From positions 558,001 to 622,000 of the forward strand of contig NZ_SRRO01000001.1 of NCBI RefSeq assembly GCF_004785795.1: DNA of 64,000 nt. The letters run 5' to 3'. Within the stretch, counting starts at the first letter, position 1, and every line of letters begins with the position of its first letter. The notes beneath the pieces were generated by a model. The model was not told where the DNA came from. It saw only the letters and a program-made list of their open reading frames with translations, and made no database searches. Below, piece after piece: positions 18,686 to 29,294 of this stretch. The translations under genes were made by a program, and so were the position numbers. The stretch is from Nocardioides eburneiflavus. GTDB lineage: Bacteria > Actinomycetota > Actinomycetes > Propionibacteriales > Nocardioidaceae.

Positions 18686-19324
18686 GTGCCACTCGTCCGG
18701 GTCCACAACTTCTCCATCTCGCTCGACGGCTTCGGCGCCGGGGCGCCGCAGTCGCTCGAGTCGCCCTTCGGCCACGCCGGCGAGCGCCTCCACGAATGGA
18801 TGTTCGCGACGCGCTTCTGGGACCCCGAGGCCGGTCACCAGGGCGTCGACGACGCGTTCGCCGTGCGTCACGGCGACGGCTTCGGTGCCGAGATCATGGG
18901 CGCCAACAAGTTCGGCCCGCCCGGGTGGCAGGACGACCCCGACTGGCGCGGCTGGTGGGGCGAGGACCCACCGTTCCACACCCCGACGTACGTCCTCACG
19001 CACCGGCCGCGGCCGCCGCTCGAGATGCAGGGTGGCACCACCTTCCACTTCCTCGACGCGTCGCCGGAGGAGGCTCTGGGCGTGGCGCAGGAGGCTGCCG
19101 GCGACCTCGACGTACGCCTCGGCGGCGGCGCCAGCTCGATCCGCTCGTTCGTCTCCGCCGGGCTCGTCGACCACCTGCACCTCGTGGTGGTGCCGATCGT
19201 GCTGGGCCGCGGCACCCGCATCTGGGACGGTCTCGACGGCGTGGAGTCGGCGTACGACATCGAGTCGGTGGCCTCGCCCAGCGGCGTCGTGCACCTGACC
19301 CTCACTCGTCGCTCCCGCACCTGA
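18686..19324 (+). CDS. RibD C-terminal / dihydrofolate reductase-like protein
   Basis: A 212-residue protein with the reductase fold: an N-terminal strand with SISLDGFGAG, a central GGGASSIRSFVSAGLVDHLHL and PIVLGRGTRIWDGL. GTG 18686 has AGGAG 5 bp upstream. These single-domain relatives of RibD/DHFR are common in actinobacteria and probably NADPH-dependent, but their substrates are mostly unknown. There is no deaminase domain and no riboflavin gene nearby, so a role in riboflavin synthesis is unlikely. It follows the phosphoesterase by 23 bp and may be cotranscribed. Confidence 0.88.
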   Translation: MPLVRVHNFSISLDGFGAGAPQSLESPFGHAGERLHEWMFATRFWDPEAGHQGVDDAFAVRHGDGFGAEIMGANKFGPPGWQDDPDWRGWWGEDPPFHTPTYVLTHRPRPPLEMQGGTTFHFLDASPEEALGVAQEAAGDLDVRLGGGASSIRSFVSAGLVDHLHLVVVPIVLGRGTRIWDGLDGVESAYDIESVASPSGVVHLTLTRRSRT

Positions 19325-19413
19325 GTCCACGGCTCCGGGGCGATTTCGGGAGGCCCAGACCGCTCCGGTATGCTCGCCCGCGTTGCCCTGACGAGTCCTC
19401 TCGATCGGGGCGG

Positions 19414-19487
19414 CGGGCTGTGGCGCAGCTTGGTAGCGCGCCTCGTTCGGGACGAGGAGGCCGCAGGTTCAAATCCTGTCAGCCCGA
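19414..19487 (+). tRNA. tRNA-Pro (CGG)
   Basis: A 7-bp acceptor stem CGGGCTG/CAGCCCG, anticodon arm CCTCG-TTCGGGA-CGAGG (anticodon CGG) and T-arm GGTTCAAATCC are all present, with discriminator A and no encoded CCA. An IS element begins 3 bp past the discriminator base. Confidence 0.96.
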
Positions 19488-19513
19488 CATTGTGATGTCG
19501 CAGGACATCGCGG

Positions 19514-19547
19514 ACACCCGGACCTACGGAAACGTAGGTTCGGGTGT
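19514..19547. terminator. GNRA-capped stem-loop at the IS left end
   Basis: A 15-bp stem with one G-U pair and a GAAA loop (left arm ACACCCGGACCTACG) lies between the left inverted repeat and the transposase stop. It could end tRNA-Pro transcripts from one side and transposase transcripts from the other. Confidence 0.6.
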
Positions 19548-19550
19548 TCT

Positions 19551-20737
19551 TCATTTGGGGTTGCGTGGTTGGTAGTCCTTGCTGGTGTCGATGGTGAGCT
19601 CGCGGAGGAGTTCGCCGGTGATGGCGTTGACGATGCGGACGTCGAGGTCGTGGACGAGCAGGATGATGTGGGTTCGGGCGTGGGTTCGTCCGACGCCGAT
19701 GTGGCGGAGTTTGTCGGCGATGCGCAGCGTGACGCTGCCGGACTTGTCGACGCGGTCGTGCCGGATTCGGTCGTGGGTGTCGGGTTCGCGGCTGGGGCCG
19801 GGTAGGGCCTTTGGCATGGTGTCGTAGAGCGCGGCCGGGGTGGCGCGGTGCGGCAGGGATCGGTGTGGTCGCTGCTGGTTGTATTCGCGCTGGAACCGGT
19901 CCAGCAGCGTCTGTAGTGCTGCGATGGTGGCGGGCTGGGTGGGCTGGGCGCGTAGCCAGTTCTTCATGGTCTGCTGGAAGCGTTCGACCTTCCCGCAGGT
20001 GGTGGGGTGGTTGGGCCGGCTGTTCTTCTGCACGACGTGCCAGTCGCGGAGTTGTTGCTCGAAGCCGTTGCGGCCGCCGCGGCGACCGATGCCGGCCAGG
20101 CGGACGGTGTAGACCATCCCGTTGTCGGTCAATGTCGAGGCGGGGATGCCGTGCTGACCTGCGGCTTCGCGGAAGGTGGCCTTCACGATCGGGGTGTGAT
20201 CGCCCGGTGTGCGGAGATGTGCAGGGCGTAGCGGGTGCAGTCGTCGAGCCAGGTGATGATCTCCACGCCCTTGGGGAAGGTTGCTGTGTCGGTGAGGGGG
20301 TAGTGGGTGAAGTCGGACTGCCAGCACTCGTTCGGCATTGCTGCTTCGAACCGGATGTAGGACGACTTGGGTCGCTTCCGCGGCTCGGGGGTGACGGCGC
20401 CGTGGCGGGTCAGGATCCGGTGGATCGTGGCCCGCGCCAGCCTCACCTCGTGGTGCTGGAGCAGGTGCCAGCAGATCGTTTCCGCGCCAGCATCGTGGCC
20501 GGCCTCGAGGAGTTGCTTGCGCAGCGTGAGGACCAGGTCGACGGTCGCGGGCGGGGTTGCTCTCGGCGAGGTCTTCGGGGCCTTGGAGCGGGGTTCGAAG
20601 GCGGCTTCGCCCTCGTCTCGGTAGCGGGCGAGGAGCTCGTAGAGCCTCGAGCGGGACACGCCGTAGGTCGCGACGACCTCGGCGACGGGTCGCCCCTCCA
20701 CGACAACGGCGGTGATGACCAAGCGTGCCTTTGACAT
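19551..20737 (-). pseudogene. IS481-family transposase, frame disrupted
   Basis: The first part (20737 down to about 20195) encodes an N-terminal HTH (VAEVVATYGVSRSRLYELLARY), linker and the first catalytic Asp (QSDFTHYPL). The frame then shifts at the CCCC run (20191-20194 on the plus strand), and the rest continues in the other frame with TDNGMVYT (second Asp) and CGKVERFQQTMKNWL (Glu), ending at 19551. Together they give about 395 residues, full length for IS481. A -1 slip on the C-run would restore ITPPIVKATF, so this is a one-base loss, a base-call error, or less likely programmed slippage. ATG 20737 gives MSKARLVITAVVV. Confidence 0.85.
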
Positions 20738-20761
20738 GGCTGAGCATCAGCGCGGTATCGC

Positions 20762-20830
20762 GGATGTCTTGAGACATCTGTCCGGGATGTCGTGAGACAT
20801 GTGTCCGGGATGTCCTGAACCAGGACACTG
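20762..20830. repeat. three 23-bp imperfect tandem repeats at the IS right end
   Basis: Copies start at 20762, 20785 and 20808, each GGATGTC(N2)GA followed by a dyad partner (GACAT or GGAC) and TGTCC/ACTG. Each unit is a small palindrome. They sit between the transposase start and the right inverted repeat, and the left end carries one similar copy, so they may be transposase binding sites. Confidence 0.65.
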
Positions 20831-20844
20831 TCGGTTCGTCATCC

Positions 20845-20880
20845 GGTGCCCCGGACCCAGATCACTGGGTCCGGGGCACC
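20845..20880 (+). terminator. strong stem-loop terminator, probably the original tRNA-Pro terminator
   Basis: A perfect 16-bp stem (left arm GGTGCCCCGGACCCAG) with an ATCA loop is followed by TTT on the plus strand. It lies 17 bp past the IS and has no other plus-strand gene ahead of it than tRNA-Pro, 1.36 kb upstream. Confidence 0.75.
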
Positions 20881-20902
20881 TTTCATGTGGCACCCTGCCC
20901 CC

Positions 20903-21511
20903 ATGGCAGACGGCTCGAGGACAGACGGCACGCCCGACGAGGGACCCTCGCTGGAGATGCCCTCCTTCCCGCGACGGCGGCGGAGGGAGAAGCCCGAGGC
21001 GGCTCCCGAGACTGCCTCTGGACCTGTCCCGCGGGCCGCGGCGTCGGATCCCGCTGCCACCGAGCCCGCCCGCGTACGCCGCCCGTTGCCCAGCGTCTCG
21101 CTCGCGGGCCTGCCGGCCGCGGCCGTGACGGGCGTGGTGGTGGGCGCCCTGGGCGTGCTGCTCGTCTGGCTGGCCGGTGTGGGCTGCGAGGCCGTACGCG
21201 GCACCTCGTCGTGCGGAGGCGGTCCCGGCCTGCTGGTGCTCGTCGTCGTCCTGGGCGTGCTCGCGTGGGCGGGCAGCCTGCTGCTGCGGGTGTTCGCCGT
21301 GCCCGACGCCGGGTCGACGAGCCTGCTGGGCGTCGGGATCCTTGCGGTGCTGGTGATGGTCTTCCTGCTCGGCTCGCTCGACCAGTGGTGGACCGCCGTC
21401 GCCGTCCCCGTCGCGGCGGCGGCCGCGTTCGCGGCGTCGTGGTGGGTCACCACGACGGTGGTCGGCGAAGACGCCGAGGCCGAGGCCTCGGCGCCGCACG
21501 ACGTGCGCTGA
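20903..21511 (+). CDS. four-helix membrane protein of unknown function
   Basis: A 202-residue protein. The first 75 or so residues are polar and Pro/Arg-rich (RRRRREKPEAAPE), then come four predicted membrane helices (LPAAAVTGVVVGALGVLLVWLAG; GLLVLVVVLGVLAWAGSLLL; LLGVGILAVLVMVFLLGSL; WWTAVAVPVAAAAAFAASWWV) and a short acidic tail. Two Cys (VGCEAV, TSSCGGG) sit in the first outer loop. Actinobacterial relatives are annotated only as hypothetical membrane proteins. ATG 20903 (MADGSRTD) is preferred; the frame is open further upstream through the terminator, which cannot be coding. Confidence 0.75.
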   Translation: MADGSRTDGTPDEGPSLEMPSFPRRRRREKPEAAPETASGPVPRAAASDPAATEPARVRRPLPSVSLAGLPAAAVTGVVVGALGVLLVWLAGVGCEAVRGTSSCGGGPGLLVLVVVLGVLAWAGSLLLRVFAVPDAGSTSLLGVGILAVLVMVFLLGSLDQWWTAVAVPVAAAAAFAASWWVTTTVVGEDAEAEASAPHDVR

Positions 21512-21548
21512 GCACGGGGTTGTCAGGCACTCGCTGACATGGCCGACC

Positions 21549-23878
<2,330 letters not shown>

Positions 23879-23968
23879 GATTGGTCCTCGGGATCGGGGT
23901 GCGGCCGTCAGCGGCCGCGGTGCTCTGGCGTGCCTGCCGGCGCCGTTGCCGCCAGGCCACCGACGATT

Positions 23969-24550
23969 CTACGGGCGCGCGGCCGGAGCGTCCTCGAGCA
24001 TCTCATCCGCGACCGCGACGGCCTCGGCGTCGGCCTCGAAGTCGGTGTCGAAACGGTCGTGGGCCACGACGGTGAGGAGCGCGTTGAGCGCCGCCCCCGC
24101 GAGGTTGCCCCAGTTGTTGACGTAGGAGAACTGCCACCACCACAGCGCCTCGTCGACGTTGCCGCCGCGGAAGTGCCGCAGGCCGTTCTCGAGGTCGATG
24201 GCGATCGAGGCGAGGTCGTCGGACAGCCGGCTCTCCACGAGCTCGGGTATGTAGGGGTCGAAGACGAAGGTGTAGGCGTCGACGCCCTCGAGCATGTCCG
24301 CGAGCCGCAGGCGCAGCTCGTCGATGTCCGCCTCCGGCCCCACGTCGGGCTGGAACTCCTCGCGCGGGGTGAAGTCGGTCTGGGCTCCGAGCCGGGCGCC
24401 CGCGAGGAGCACCTGGCTGATCTCGAGCAGCAGCAGCGAGACCGCCTGGGCGCCGTTGCCCTCGCGCGCGATCGCGCGCAGCGCGAGCAGGAAGCTCTCC
24501 ACGGAGTCGGCGATCTGCTCACCGAAACGGCTCTGGTCGGCGTCTGTCAT
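23969..24550 (-). CDS. DUF5063 domain protein
   Basis: A 193-residue soluble, strongly acidic, helical protein ([48 protein letters not shown]), as in DUF5063 proteins. These sit beside recR across actinobacteria. No catalytic residues are obvious and the role is unknown. Its start overlaps the recR stop by 4 bp, so it is in the dnaX-ybaB-recR transcript. The acidic C-terminus ([21 protein letters not shown]) is typical. Confidence 0.85.
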   Translation of the reverse strand: MTDADQSRFGEQIADSVESFLLALRAIAREGNGAQAVSLLLLEISQVLLAGARLGAQTDFTPREEFQPDVGPEADIDELRLRLADMLEGVDAYTFVFDPYIPELVESRLSDDLASIAIDLENGLRHFRGGNVDEALWWWQFSYVNNWGNLAGAALNALLTVVAHDRFDTDFEADAEAVAVADEMLEDAPAARP

Positions 24551-25143
24551 GTGGCTGCTCTCCTTCCGGCGAATGCACGGCCGAGCGTGACCTCGTCGGC
24601 GTACTCGAGGTCACCGCCCACCGGCAGTCCACTCGCCAAGCGGGTGACGCGCAAGCCCATCGGACCGAGCAGGCGCGTGAGATAGGTCGCGGTGGCCTCG
24701 CCCTCGAGGTTGGGGTCGGTGGCGAGGATGACCTCGGTGACCGTCCCGTCCGCCAGGCGCGGCATCAGCTCCTTGACGTGGAGTTGGTCGGGCCCGATGC
24801 CGTCGATGGGCGAGATCGCGCCGCCGAGGACGTGGTAGCGGCCGCGGAACTCGCGGGTGCGCTCGATCGCGACGACGTCCTTGTACTCCTCGACGACGCA
24901 CAGCACGCTCGGGTCACGCCGCTCGTCGCGGCAGATCCGGCACTGCTCGTCCTCGCTGACGTTGAAGCAGGTGGAGCAGAACTTCACCTTGGCCTTCACC
25001 TCGATCAGCACGTCGGCGAGGCGGCGTACGTCGGTGGGCTCGGCCTGCAGCAGGTGGAAGGCGATCCGCTGCGCGCTCTTCGGGCCCACGCCGGGCAGCC
25101 GACCGAGCTCGTCGATCAGGTCCTGGACCACACCCTCGTACAA
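24547..25143 (-). CDS. recR: recombination protein RecR
   Basis: RecR (198 aa) loads RecA in the RecFOR gap-repair pathway. It shows the helix-hairpin-helix ([20 protein letters not shown]), a four-cysteine zinc finger (C56, C59, C68, C71), and a Toprim domain ([29 protein letters not shown]). Length and motif order are normal. It lies 9 bp after ybaB and overlaps DUF5063 by 4 bp. Confidence 0.97.
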   Translation of the reverse strand: MYEGVVQDLIDELGRLPGVGPKSAQRIAFHLLQAEPTDVRRLADVLIEVKAKVKFCSTCFNVSEDEQCRICRDERRDPSVLCVVEEYKDVVAIERTREFRGRYHVLGGAISPIDGIGPDQLHVKELMPRLADGTVTEVILATDPNLEGEATATYLTRLLGPMGLRVTRLASGLPVGGDLEYADEVTLGRAFAGRRAAT

Positions 25144-25152
25144 GGAAGCCCC

Positions 25153-25542
25153 TCAGCCCAGGCCGGGAGGCTGGAAGCCGAGGCCACCGCCGGCACCGCC
25201 ACCACCGAGGCCGTCGGTGAGCGGGCCGAGCGACTCGCCGGCCAGCGCCTCGGACTTGGCACGGGCGTCACGGTAGGCGGCGACGATCAGGTCGGAGAGG
25301 TCCGACAGGTCGTCGGGGTCGCTGCCGTCGAACTCGCCCGCGCGGATCGTGACACCGACGAGCTCGCCCACGCCGTTGGCGGTCACGGTGACGGCGCCGC
25401 CGGCGACCGTGCCGTCGACGGTCTGCTCGGCGAGGGCGGCCTGGGCCTCCTCGAGCTGCTGCTGCATCTGCTGGGCCTGCTGCAGCAGGGCGTTCATGTC
25501 GAAGCCGCCGCCACCGAGGGCGTCGAAGGGGTTCTGGGTCAT
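25153..25542 (-). CDS. YbaB/EbfC nucleoid-associated protein
   Basis: A 129-residue DNA-binding dimer of the YbaB/EbfC family. It has the coiled-coil (LLQQAQQMQQQLEEAQAALAEQ) followed by a central beta region (GTVAGGAVTVTANGVGELVGVTI) and helix (LSDLIVAAYRDARAKSEAL). A Gly-rich C-terminal tail is common in actinobacterial homologues. It lies between dnaX and recR in the conserved order and probably helps organise DNA for replication and repair. Confidence 0.93.
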   Translation of the reverse strand: MTQNPFDALGGGGFDMNALLQQAQQMQQQLEEAQAALAEQTVDGTVAGGAVTVTANGVGELVGVTIRAGEFDGSDPDDLSDLSDLIVAAYRDARAKSEALAGESLGPLTDGLGGGGAGGGLGFQPPGLG

Positions 25543-25596
25543 CGGGTCTCCCGCAGGGTGGTCGTCGAGGTCGGGCTCGTCGTGGTGGTCATCGGG

Positions 25597-27762
25597 TCAG
25601 TCGTTCCTGATCTCCTCGATCAGCCTGGCGCCGAGCGTCTGGCTGAGCAGGGACTCGGTGTCGAGGGCCGCCGACTCGGCGTCGGGGTCGTCGGGGTCGG
25701 CGTCGTCGTCGGGCGAGCGGACCGGGGCAGCGGGCTCCGCCGGACCGCCGCCCGCGCGCGCCGCCTCGAGGGCCTCGCGGGCGGGCGCGGCGGAGACCGG
25801 TGGTGCGGCCGGCGGCGCGGGCTCGGAGGTGGGCACGACCGCGTCGCCGGTGACCCAGGCGGGAGGACCGTCGGGGGTCTCCGGCGTCGGCGCGGCAGCC
25901 GGCGCAGCGGACGGGTGGGCGGACGGGTGGGGGGCCGGGTCGGTCGCCGCCTGGCGTACGACGGGCGCCTCGGCGGCCGCACCGGACGGGTCGACGATGG
26001 ACTCCACCCGCCAGTCCATCCCGACGACGTCGATCGCGGACTGCCGCAGGATCTCGTCACAGCCGCCGTTGACGAAGGAGTCGCGCGCACCGGCGTTGGC
26101 GAAGCCGACGGTCAGCCGCACGCCGTCGACGTCGACCACGTGGGCGTGCTGCGAGAGCACCATCCACGCGAGGCGGCGGCGGTTCTTGGTCTGCTCGAGG
26201 ATGTCGGGCCACAGGCGGCGTACGTCGACGAGGCTCAGGCCGCCCCGGGGACCGGCGGGCTGCTCGGCCACGTGCGCGTCAGGGCCTGCCGCTGCGGCCG
26301 GGGCGGACGTCGGCTCGGCGACGACGGGCGGTGCCTGCGGCGCGGGTGACGCTTCTGGCGCAGGTGCTCCGGTCGGCATCGGCGGCGGGGGCGGTGGGCC
26401 GTCCTGCGCGGGCATCGGCGGCGGAGGTGCCGGCTCGTCGCGCACCGGCGCGGGCGCGGGGGGCTCGGTCCGCGGCGAGCCCGCCTGTGCTGCCGGTGGT
26501 GCAGCCTGCGGCTGCGCCGCGCGGGTAGGCACTGCCTGGGTCGGCGCCGGCGCTGGGACGGATGGCGCGGTGGCGGACGGGGTCGGTGCGCCGGTGACGT
26601 CCATCCGGCGCTCGAGCCGCTCGAGGCGGGCCATCACCCCGTCGGAGGTGTGGTCGGCGCCCGGCAGCAGCACCCGGGCGCACAGCAGCTCGAGGAGCAG
26701 CCTCGGCGCCGTGGCGCCGCGCATCTCGGTGAGGCCGGCGGCCACGATGTCGGCGGCGCGGCTCAGCTCGATCGCGCCGAAGCGTGCCGCCTGGGCCACC
26801 AGCCGCTCCCCGGCGTCCTCGGAGACGTCGATGAGGCCGGTGGCGGGTGCGTCGGGCACGGCGGTGACGATCACGAGGTCGCGCAGCCGGCGCAGCAGGT
26901 CCTCGGTGAAGCGACGCGGGTCCTGGCCGGTCTCGACGACCTTGTCGACGACCGAGAAGACCGCGGCGCCGTCGCGGGTGGCGAACGCCTCGATCACCTC
27001 GTCGAGGAGCGAGTCGGGCGTGAAGCCGAGCAGGTCGCTCGCCAGCTTGTGGGTCACGCCGTCGGGTCCGGCACCGCCGAGCAGCTGGTCGAGGACCGAG
27101 AGCGTGTCGCGGGCCGAGCCGGCTCCGGCACGCACCACCAGCGGCAGCGCTGCCGACTCGATCGCGACACCCTCCTCGCCGGCGAGCTGGGTGAGGTAGT
27201 CGCTGAGCAGGCGCGGCGGGATCAGCCGGAACGGGTAGTGGTGGGTGCGCGAGCGGATCGTGGGCAGCACCTTGTCGGGCTCGGTGGTGGCGAAGATGAA
27301 GCGCAGGTGGGGCGGGGGCTCCTCGACCAGCTTGAGCAGGGCGTTGAAGCCCTGCGTCGTCACCATGTGGGCCTCGTCGATGATGTAGACCTTGTAGCGG
27401 TCGCGCACCGGGGCGAAGAACGCCTTCTCCCGCAGGTCGCGGGCGTCGTCCACGCCGCCGTGCGAGGCCGCGTCGATCTCGATGACGTCGATCGACCCCG
27501 GGCCGCCGCGGGCGAGGTCGCGGCAGCTGTCGCACTCGCCGCACGGGTCGGAGATCGGCGCCTGCGCGCAGTTGAGCGCGCGGGCGAGGATGCGCGCGGA
27601 CGTGGTCTTGCCGCAGCCGCGCGGACCGGAGAACAGGTAGGCGTGGTTGACGCGGTTGGCCGCCAGCGCGGCCCGCAGCGGCTCGGTCACGTGGTCCTGC
27701 CCGATGACCTCCTGGAAGGTCTCGGGCCGGTAGCGGCGATAGAGCGCGAGCGGTGACTCCAC
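25597..27762 (-). CDS. dnaX: DNA polymerase III subunits gamma and tau
   Basis: The clamp-loader ATPase (721 aa). Walker A GPRGCGKT at 46-53, zinc-binding C65, C74, C77 and C80, YIIDEAHM (Walker B) and the arginine-finger region SARD are all present. After about residue 390 there is a long Pro/Ala-rich linker and the C-terminal tau part (LVDVRRLWPDILEQTKNRRRLAWMVLSQ). GTG 27762 begins VESPLALYRRYRPETF, the standard N-terminus; longer readings run toward the SRP RNA. Heads the ybaB-recR-DUF5063 transcript. Confidence 0.96.
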   Translation of the reverse strand: MESPLALYRRYRPETFQEVIGQDHVTEPLRAALAANRVNHAYLFSGPRGCGKTTSARILARALNCAQAPISDPCGECDSCRDLARGGPGSIDVIEIDAASHGGVDDARDLREKAFFAPVRDRYKVYIIDEAHMVTTQGFNALLKLVEEPPPHLRFIFATTEPDKVLPTIRSRTHHYPFRLIPPRLLSDYLTQLAGEEGVAIESAALPLVVRAGAGSARDTLSVLDQLLGGAGPDGVTHKLASDLLGFTPDSLLDEVIEAFATRDGAAVFSVVDKVVETGQDPRRFTEDLLRRLRDLVIVTAVPDAPATGLIDVSEDAGERLVAQAARFGAIELSRAADIVAAGLTEMRGATAPRLLLELLCARVLLPGADHTSDGVMARLERLERRMDVTGAPTPSATAPSVPAPAPTQAVPTRAAQPQAAPPAAQAGSPRTEPPAPAPVRDEPAPPPPMPAQDGPPPPPPMPTGAPAPEASPAPQAPPVVAEPTSAPAAAAGPDAHVAEQPAGPRGGLSLVDVRRLWPDILEQTKNRRRLAWMVLSQHAHVVDVDGVRLTVGFANAGARDSFVNGGCDEILRQSAIDVVGMDWRVESIVDPSGAAAEAPVVRQAATDPAPHPSAHPSAAPAAAPTPETPDGPPAWVTGDAVVPTSEPAPPAAPPVSAAPAREALEAARAGGGPAEPAAPVRSPDDDADPDDPDAESAALDTESLLSQTLGARLIEEIRND

Positions 27763-27824
27763 GTCGTGAACCCTAACCGTGCCCACCCACAGCGACCACC
27801 GGCAGCATGGGCCTCGGTCCCGAC

Positions 27825-27851
27825 GCGCTCGCCGCGCTCGCCGCGCTCGCT
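27825..27851. repeat. three tandem 9-bp units
   Basis: GCGCTCGCC occurs at 27825 and 27834, then GCGCTCGCT at 27843. The array lies between the 3' end of the SRP RNA and the dnaX start. No function is evident. Confidence 0.7.
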
Positions 27852-27893
27852 GCTCGACCAGCGGAGGGCGACCACCGGGCAGGGTCCGGACAT

Positions 27894-27990
27894 GAAGAGG
27901 CCCCCCACGCACCCGTCAGAGCTCACTTACCCTTGCTGCCTTCCGGCCCTGGGGGAGTTGGGCGAGGTGACGCCGCGTGGGGGGTTGTCG
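27894..27990 (-). ncRNA. ffs: signal recognition particle RNA (small bacterial type)
   Basis: Read on the minus strand, the terminal stem is formed by 27975-27984 with 27901-27910 (CCCCCCACGC and its complement), and the apical part carries GGCCGGAAGGCAGCAAGGG. This is the conserved domain-IV loop that binds Ffh and is characteristic of 4.5S RNA. Its position just upstream of dnaX is the actinobacterial arrangement. The exact ends are estimated. Confidence 0.87.
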
Positions 27991-28115
27991 GGGAGTCTAG
28001 GCGAGCCCGCGACGGCCACCCAAACCCAGGGCCCGCACGGAGGCCGGGACGGACGCCAGGACGGACGCAGGACGCGATTTCACCGCCCACCGGACCGACC
28101 GGTACTCTCCTCGGC

Positions 28116-28201
28116 GGAGGTATCGCCTAGTGGCCTATGGCGCTCGCTTGGAAAGCGGGTTGGGTTAACAGCCCTCGGGGGTTCGAATCCCCCTACCTCC
28201 G
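28116..28201 (+). tRNA. tRNA-Ser (GGA)
   Basis: The acceptor stem GGAGGTA/TACCTCC, anticodon loop TTGGAAA (anticodon GGA), a long class II variable arm and GGTTCGAATCC T-arm are present; discriminator G. Confidence 0.96.
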
Positions 28202-28206
28202 CTGAC

Positions 28207-28240
28207 GAAGGCCCCGCACCTCACCCGGTGCGGGGCCTTC
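28207..28240. terminator. stem-loop between tRNA-Ser and tsaD
   Basis: A 14-bp perfect stem (left arm GAAGGCCCCGCACC) lies between two convergent genes, so it can serve both. No T-run follows. Confidence 0.65.
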
Positions 28241-28268
28241 GGCGTACGACGGGGTCGGCGCGGCGGGC

Positions 28269-29291
28269 TCAGAGCAGCTGTGCGGTCTGGAGCTCGATGG
28301 TCGGGTGCACCGTCACGTCGAGGCTGGACGGCTTCGCACCGTCGCGGACGAGCAGGTCCCCGATCGCGGCGATCATCGCGCCGTTGTCGGTGCACAGGCT
28401 CATGCGCGGCACCCGGAGCTCGATGCCGGCCGTGTCGCAGCGCTCCTGCGCGAGCGAGCGCACCCGGCTGTTGGCCGCGACCCCGCCGACGATCACGAGC
28501 GTGTCGACGCGCTGGTCCTGGCAGGCCAGGAGGGCCTTGCGGGTCAGCACGTCGGCCACGGCTTCCTGGAAGCTCGCCGCCGTGTCGGCGACGTCGAGGT
28601 CCGGGGTGCGCTCGACGTAGCGCGCGACCGCGGTCTTGAGCCCGGAGAACGAGAACCCCAGCCGGGAGTCGTTGCGCCCGGTCAGCGGGCGCGGGAAGCG
28701 TACGGCCGTCGGGTCGCCCGTCGCGGCGACCCGATCGATCACCGGGCCGCCCGGGTAGGGCAGTCCCAGCAGGCGCGCCACCTTGTCGAACGCCTCGCCG
28801 GCGGCGTCGTCGAGGGTGTCGGACAGGTGCTCGATGGGCGTACGGGTCAGGTCGCGCACGTGCAGCAGCGAGGTGTGCCCGCCGGACACGATCAGGCCGA
28901 CGCTGCGCTCCGGGAGCGGGCCGTGGTCGAGCGTGTCCGCCGCGGCGTGGCCGGCGAGGTGGTGCACGCCGTAGAGCGGCAGCCCCGTCGCGGCGGCGAT
29001 CGCCTTGGCCGCGGCGACGCCGACGTGCAGGGCCGTGGCGAGCCCGGGGCCGGTGGTGACGGCGATGGCGCCGACGTCGTCGAGGGTCAGGCCGGCGTCG
29101 TCGAGCGCCGCCCGGATGGTGGGCACGATGGCGTGGACGTGGGCACGGGCGGCGATCTCGGGCACCACGCCCCCGAAGCGCACGTGCTCCTCCATGCTCG
29201 ACGCGAGCGCCTGGCCGAGCAGGACGCCGTCACGGACCAGGCCGACGCCGGTCTCGTCGCACGAGGTCTCGATTCCGAGGACGATGGTCAT
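28269..29291 (-). CDS. tsaD: tRNA N6-threonylcarbamoyladenosine transferase TsaD
   Basis: TsaD (340 aa) transfers the threonylcarbamoyl group to A37 of ANN-decoding tRNAs with TsaB and TsaE. It has the ASKHA-fold start [10 protein letters not shown], metal-binding His111 and His115 (HHLAGH), SGGHTSL, and TDNGAMIA with the conserved Asp near the C-terminus. Normal length. It is 3 bp downstream of the epimerase gene, so probably cotranscribed although unrelated in function. No tsaB or tsaE is in the window. Confidence 0.97.
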   Translation of the reverse strand: MTIVLGIETSCDETGVGLVRDGVLLGQALASSMEEHVRFGGVVPEIAARAHVHAIVPTIRAALDDAGLTLDDVGAIAVTTGPGLATALHVGVAAAKAIAAATGLPLYGVHHLAGHAAADTLDHGPLPERSVGLIVSGGHTSLLHVRDLTRTPIEHLSDTLDDAAGEAFDKVARLLGLPYPGGPVIDRVAATGDPTAVRFPRPLTGRNDSRLGFSFSGLKTAVARYVERTPDLDVADTAASFQEAVADVLTRKALLACQDQRVDTLVIVGGVAANSRVRSLAQERCDTAGIELRVPRMSLCTDNGAMIAAIGDLLVRDGAKPSSLDVTVHPTIELQTAQLL

Positions 29292-29294
29292 GGC

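Larger units (their letters stand above)
19491..20827 (-). mobile_element. IS481-type insertion sequence
   Basis: This 1337-bp element has 27-bp imperfect terminal inverted repeats (19491-19517 and 20801-20827, 21 of 27 matching, both starting TGT and sharing AGGACATC and CGGACAC) around one transposase reading region on the minus strand. No convincing target duplication is visible (flanks acat and ctgt). It is inserted between tRNA-Pro and what looks like that gene's own terminator at 20845. Confidence 0.75.
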
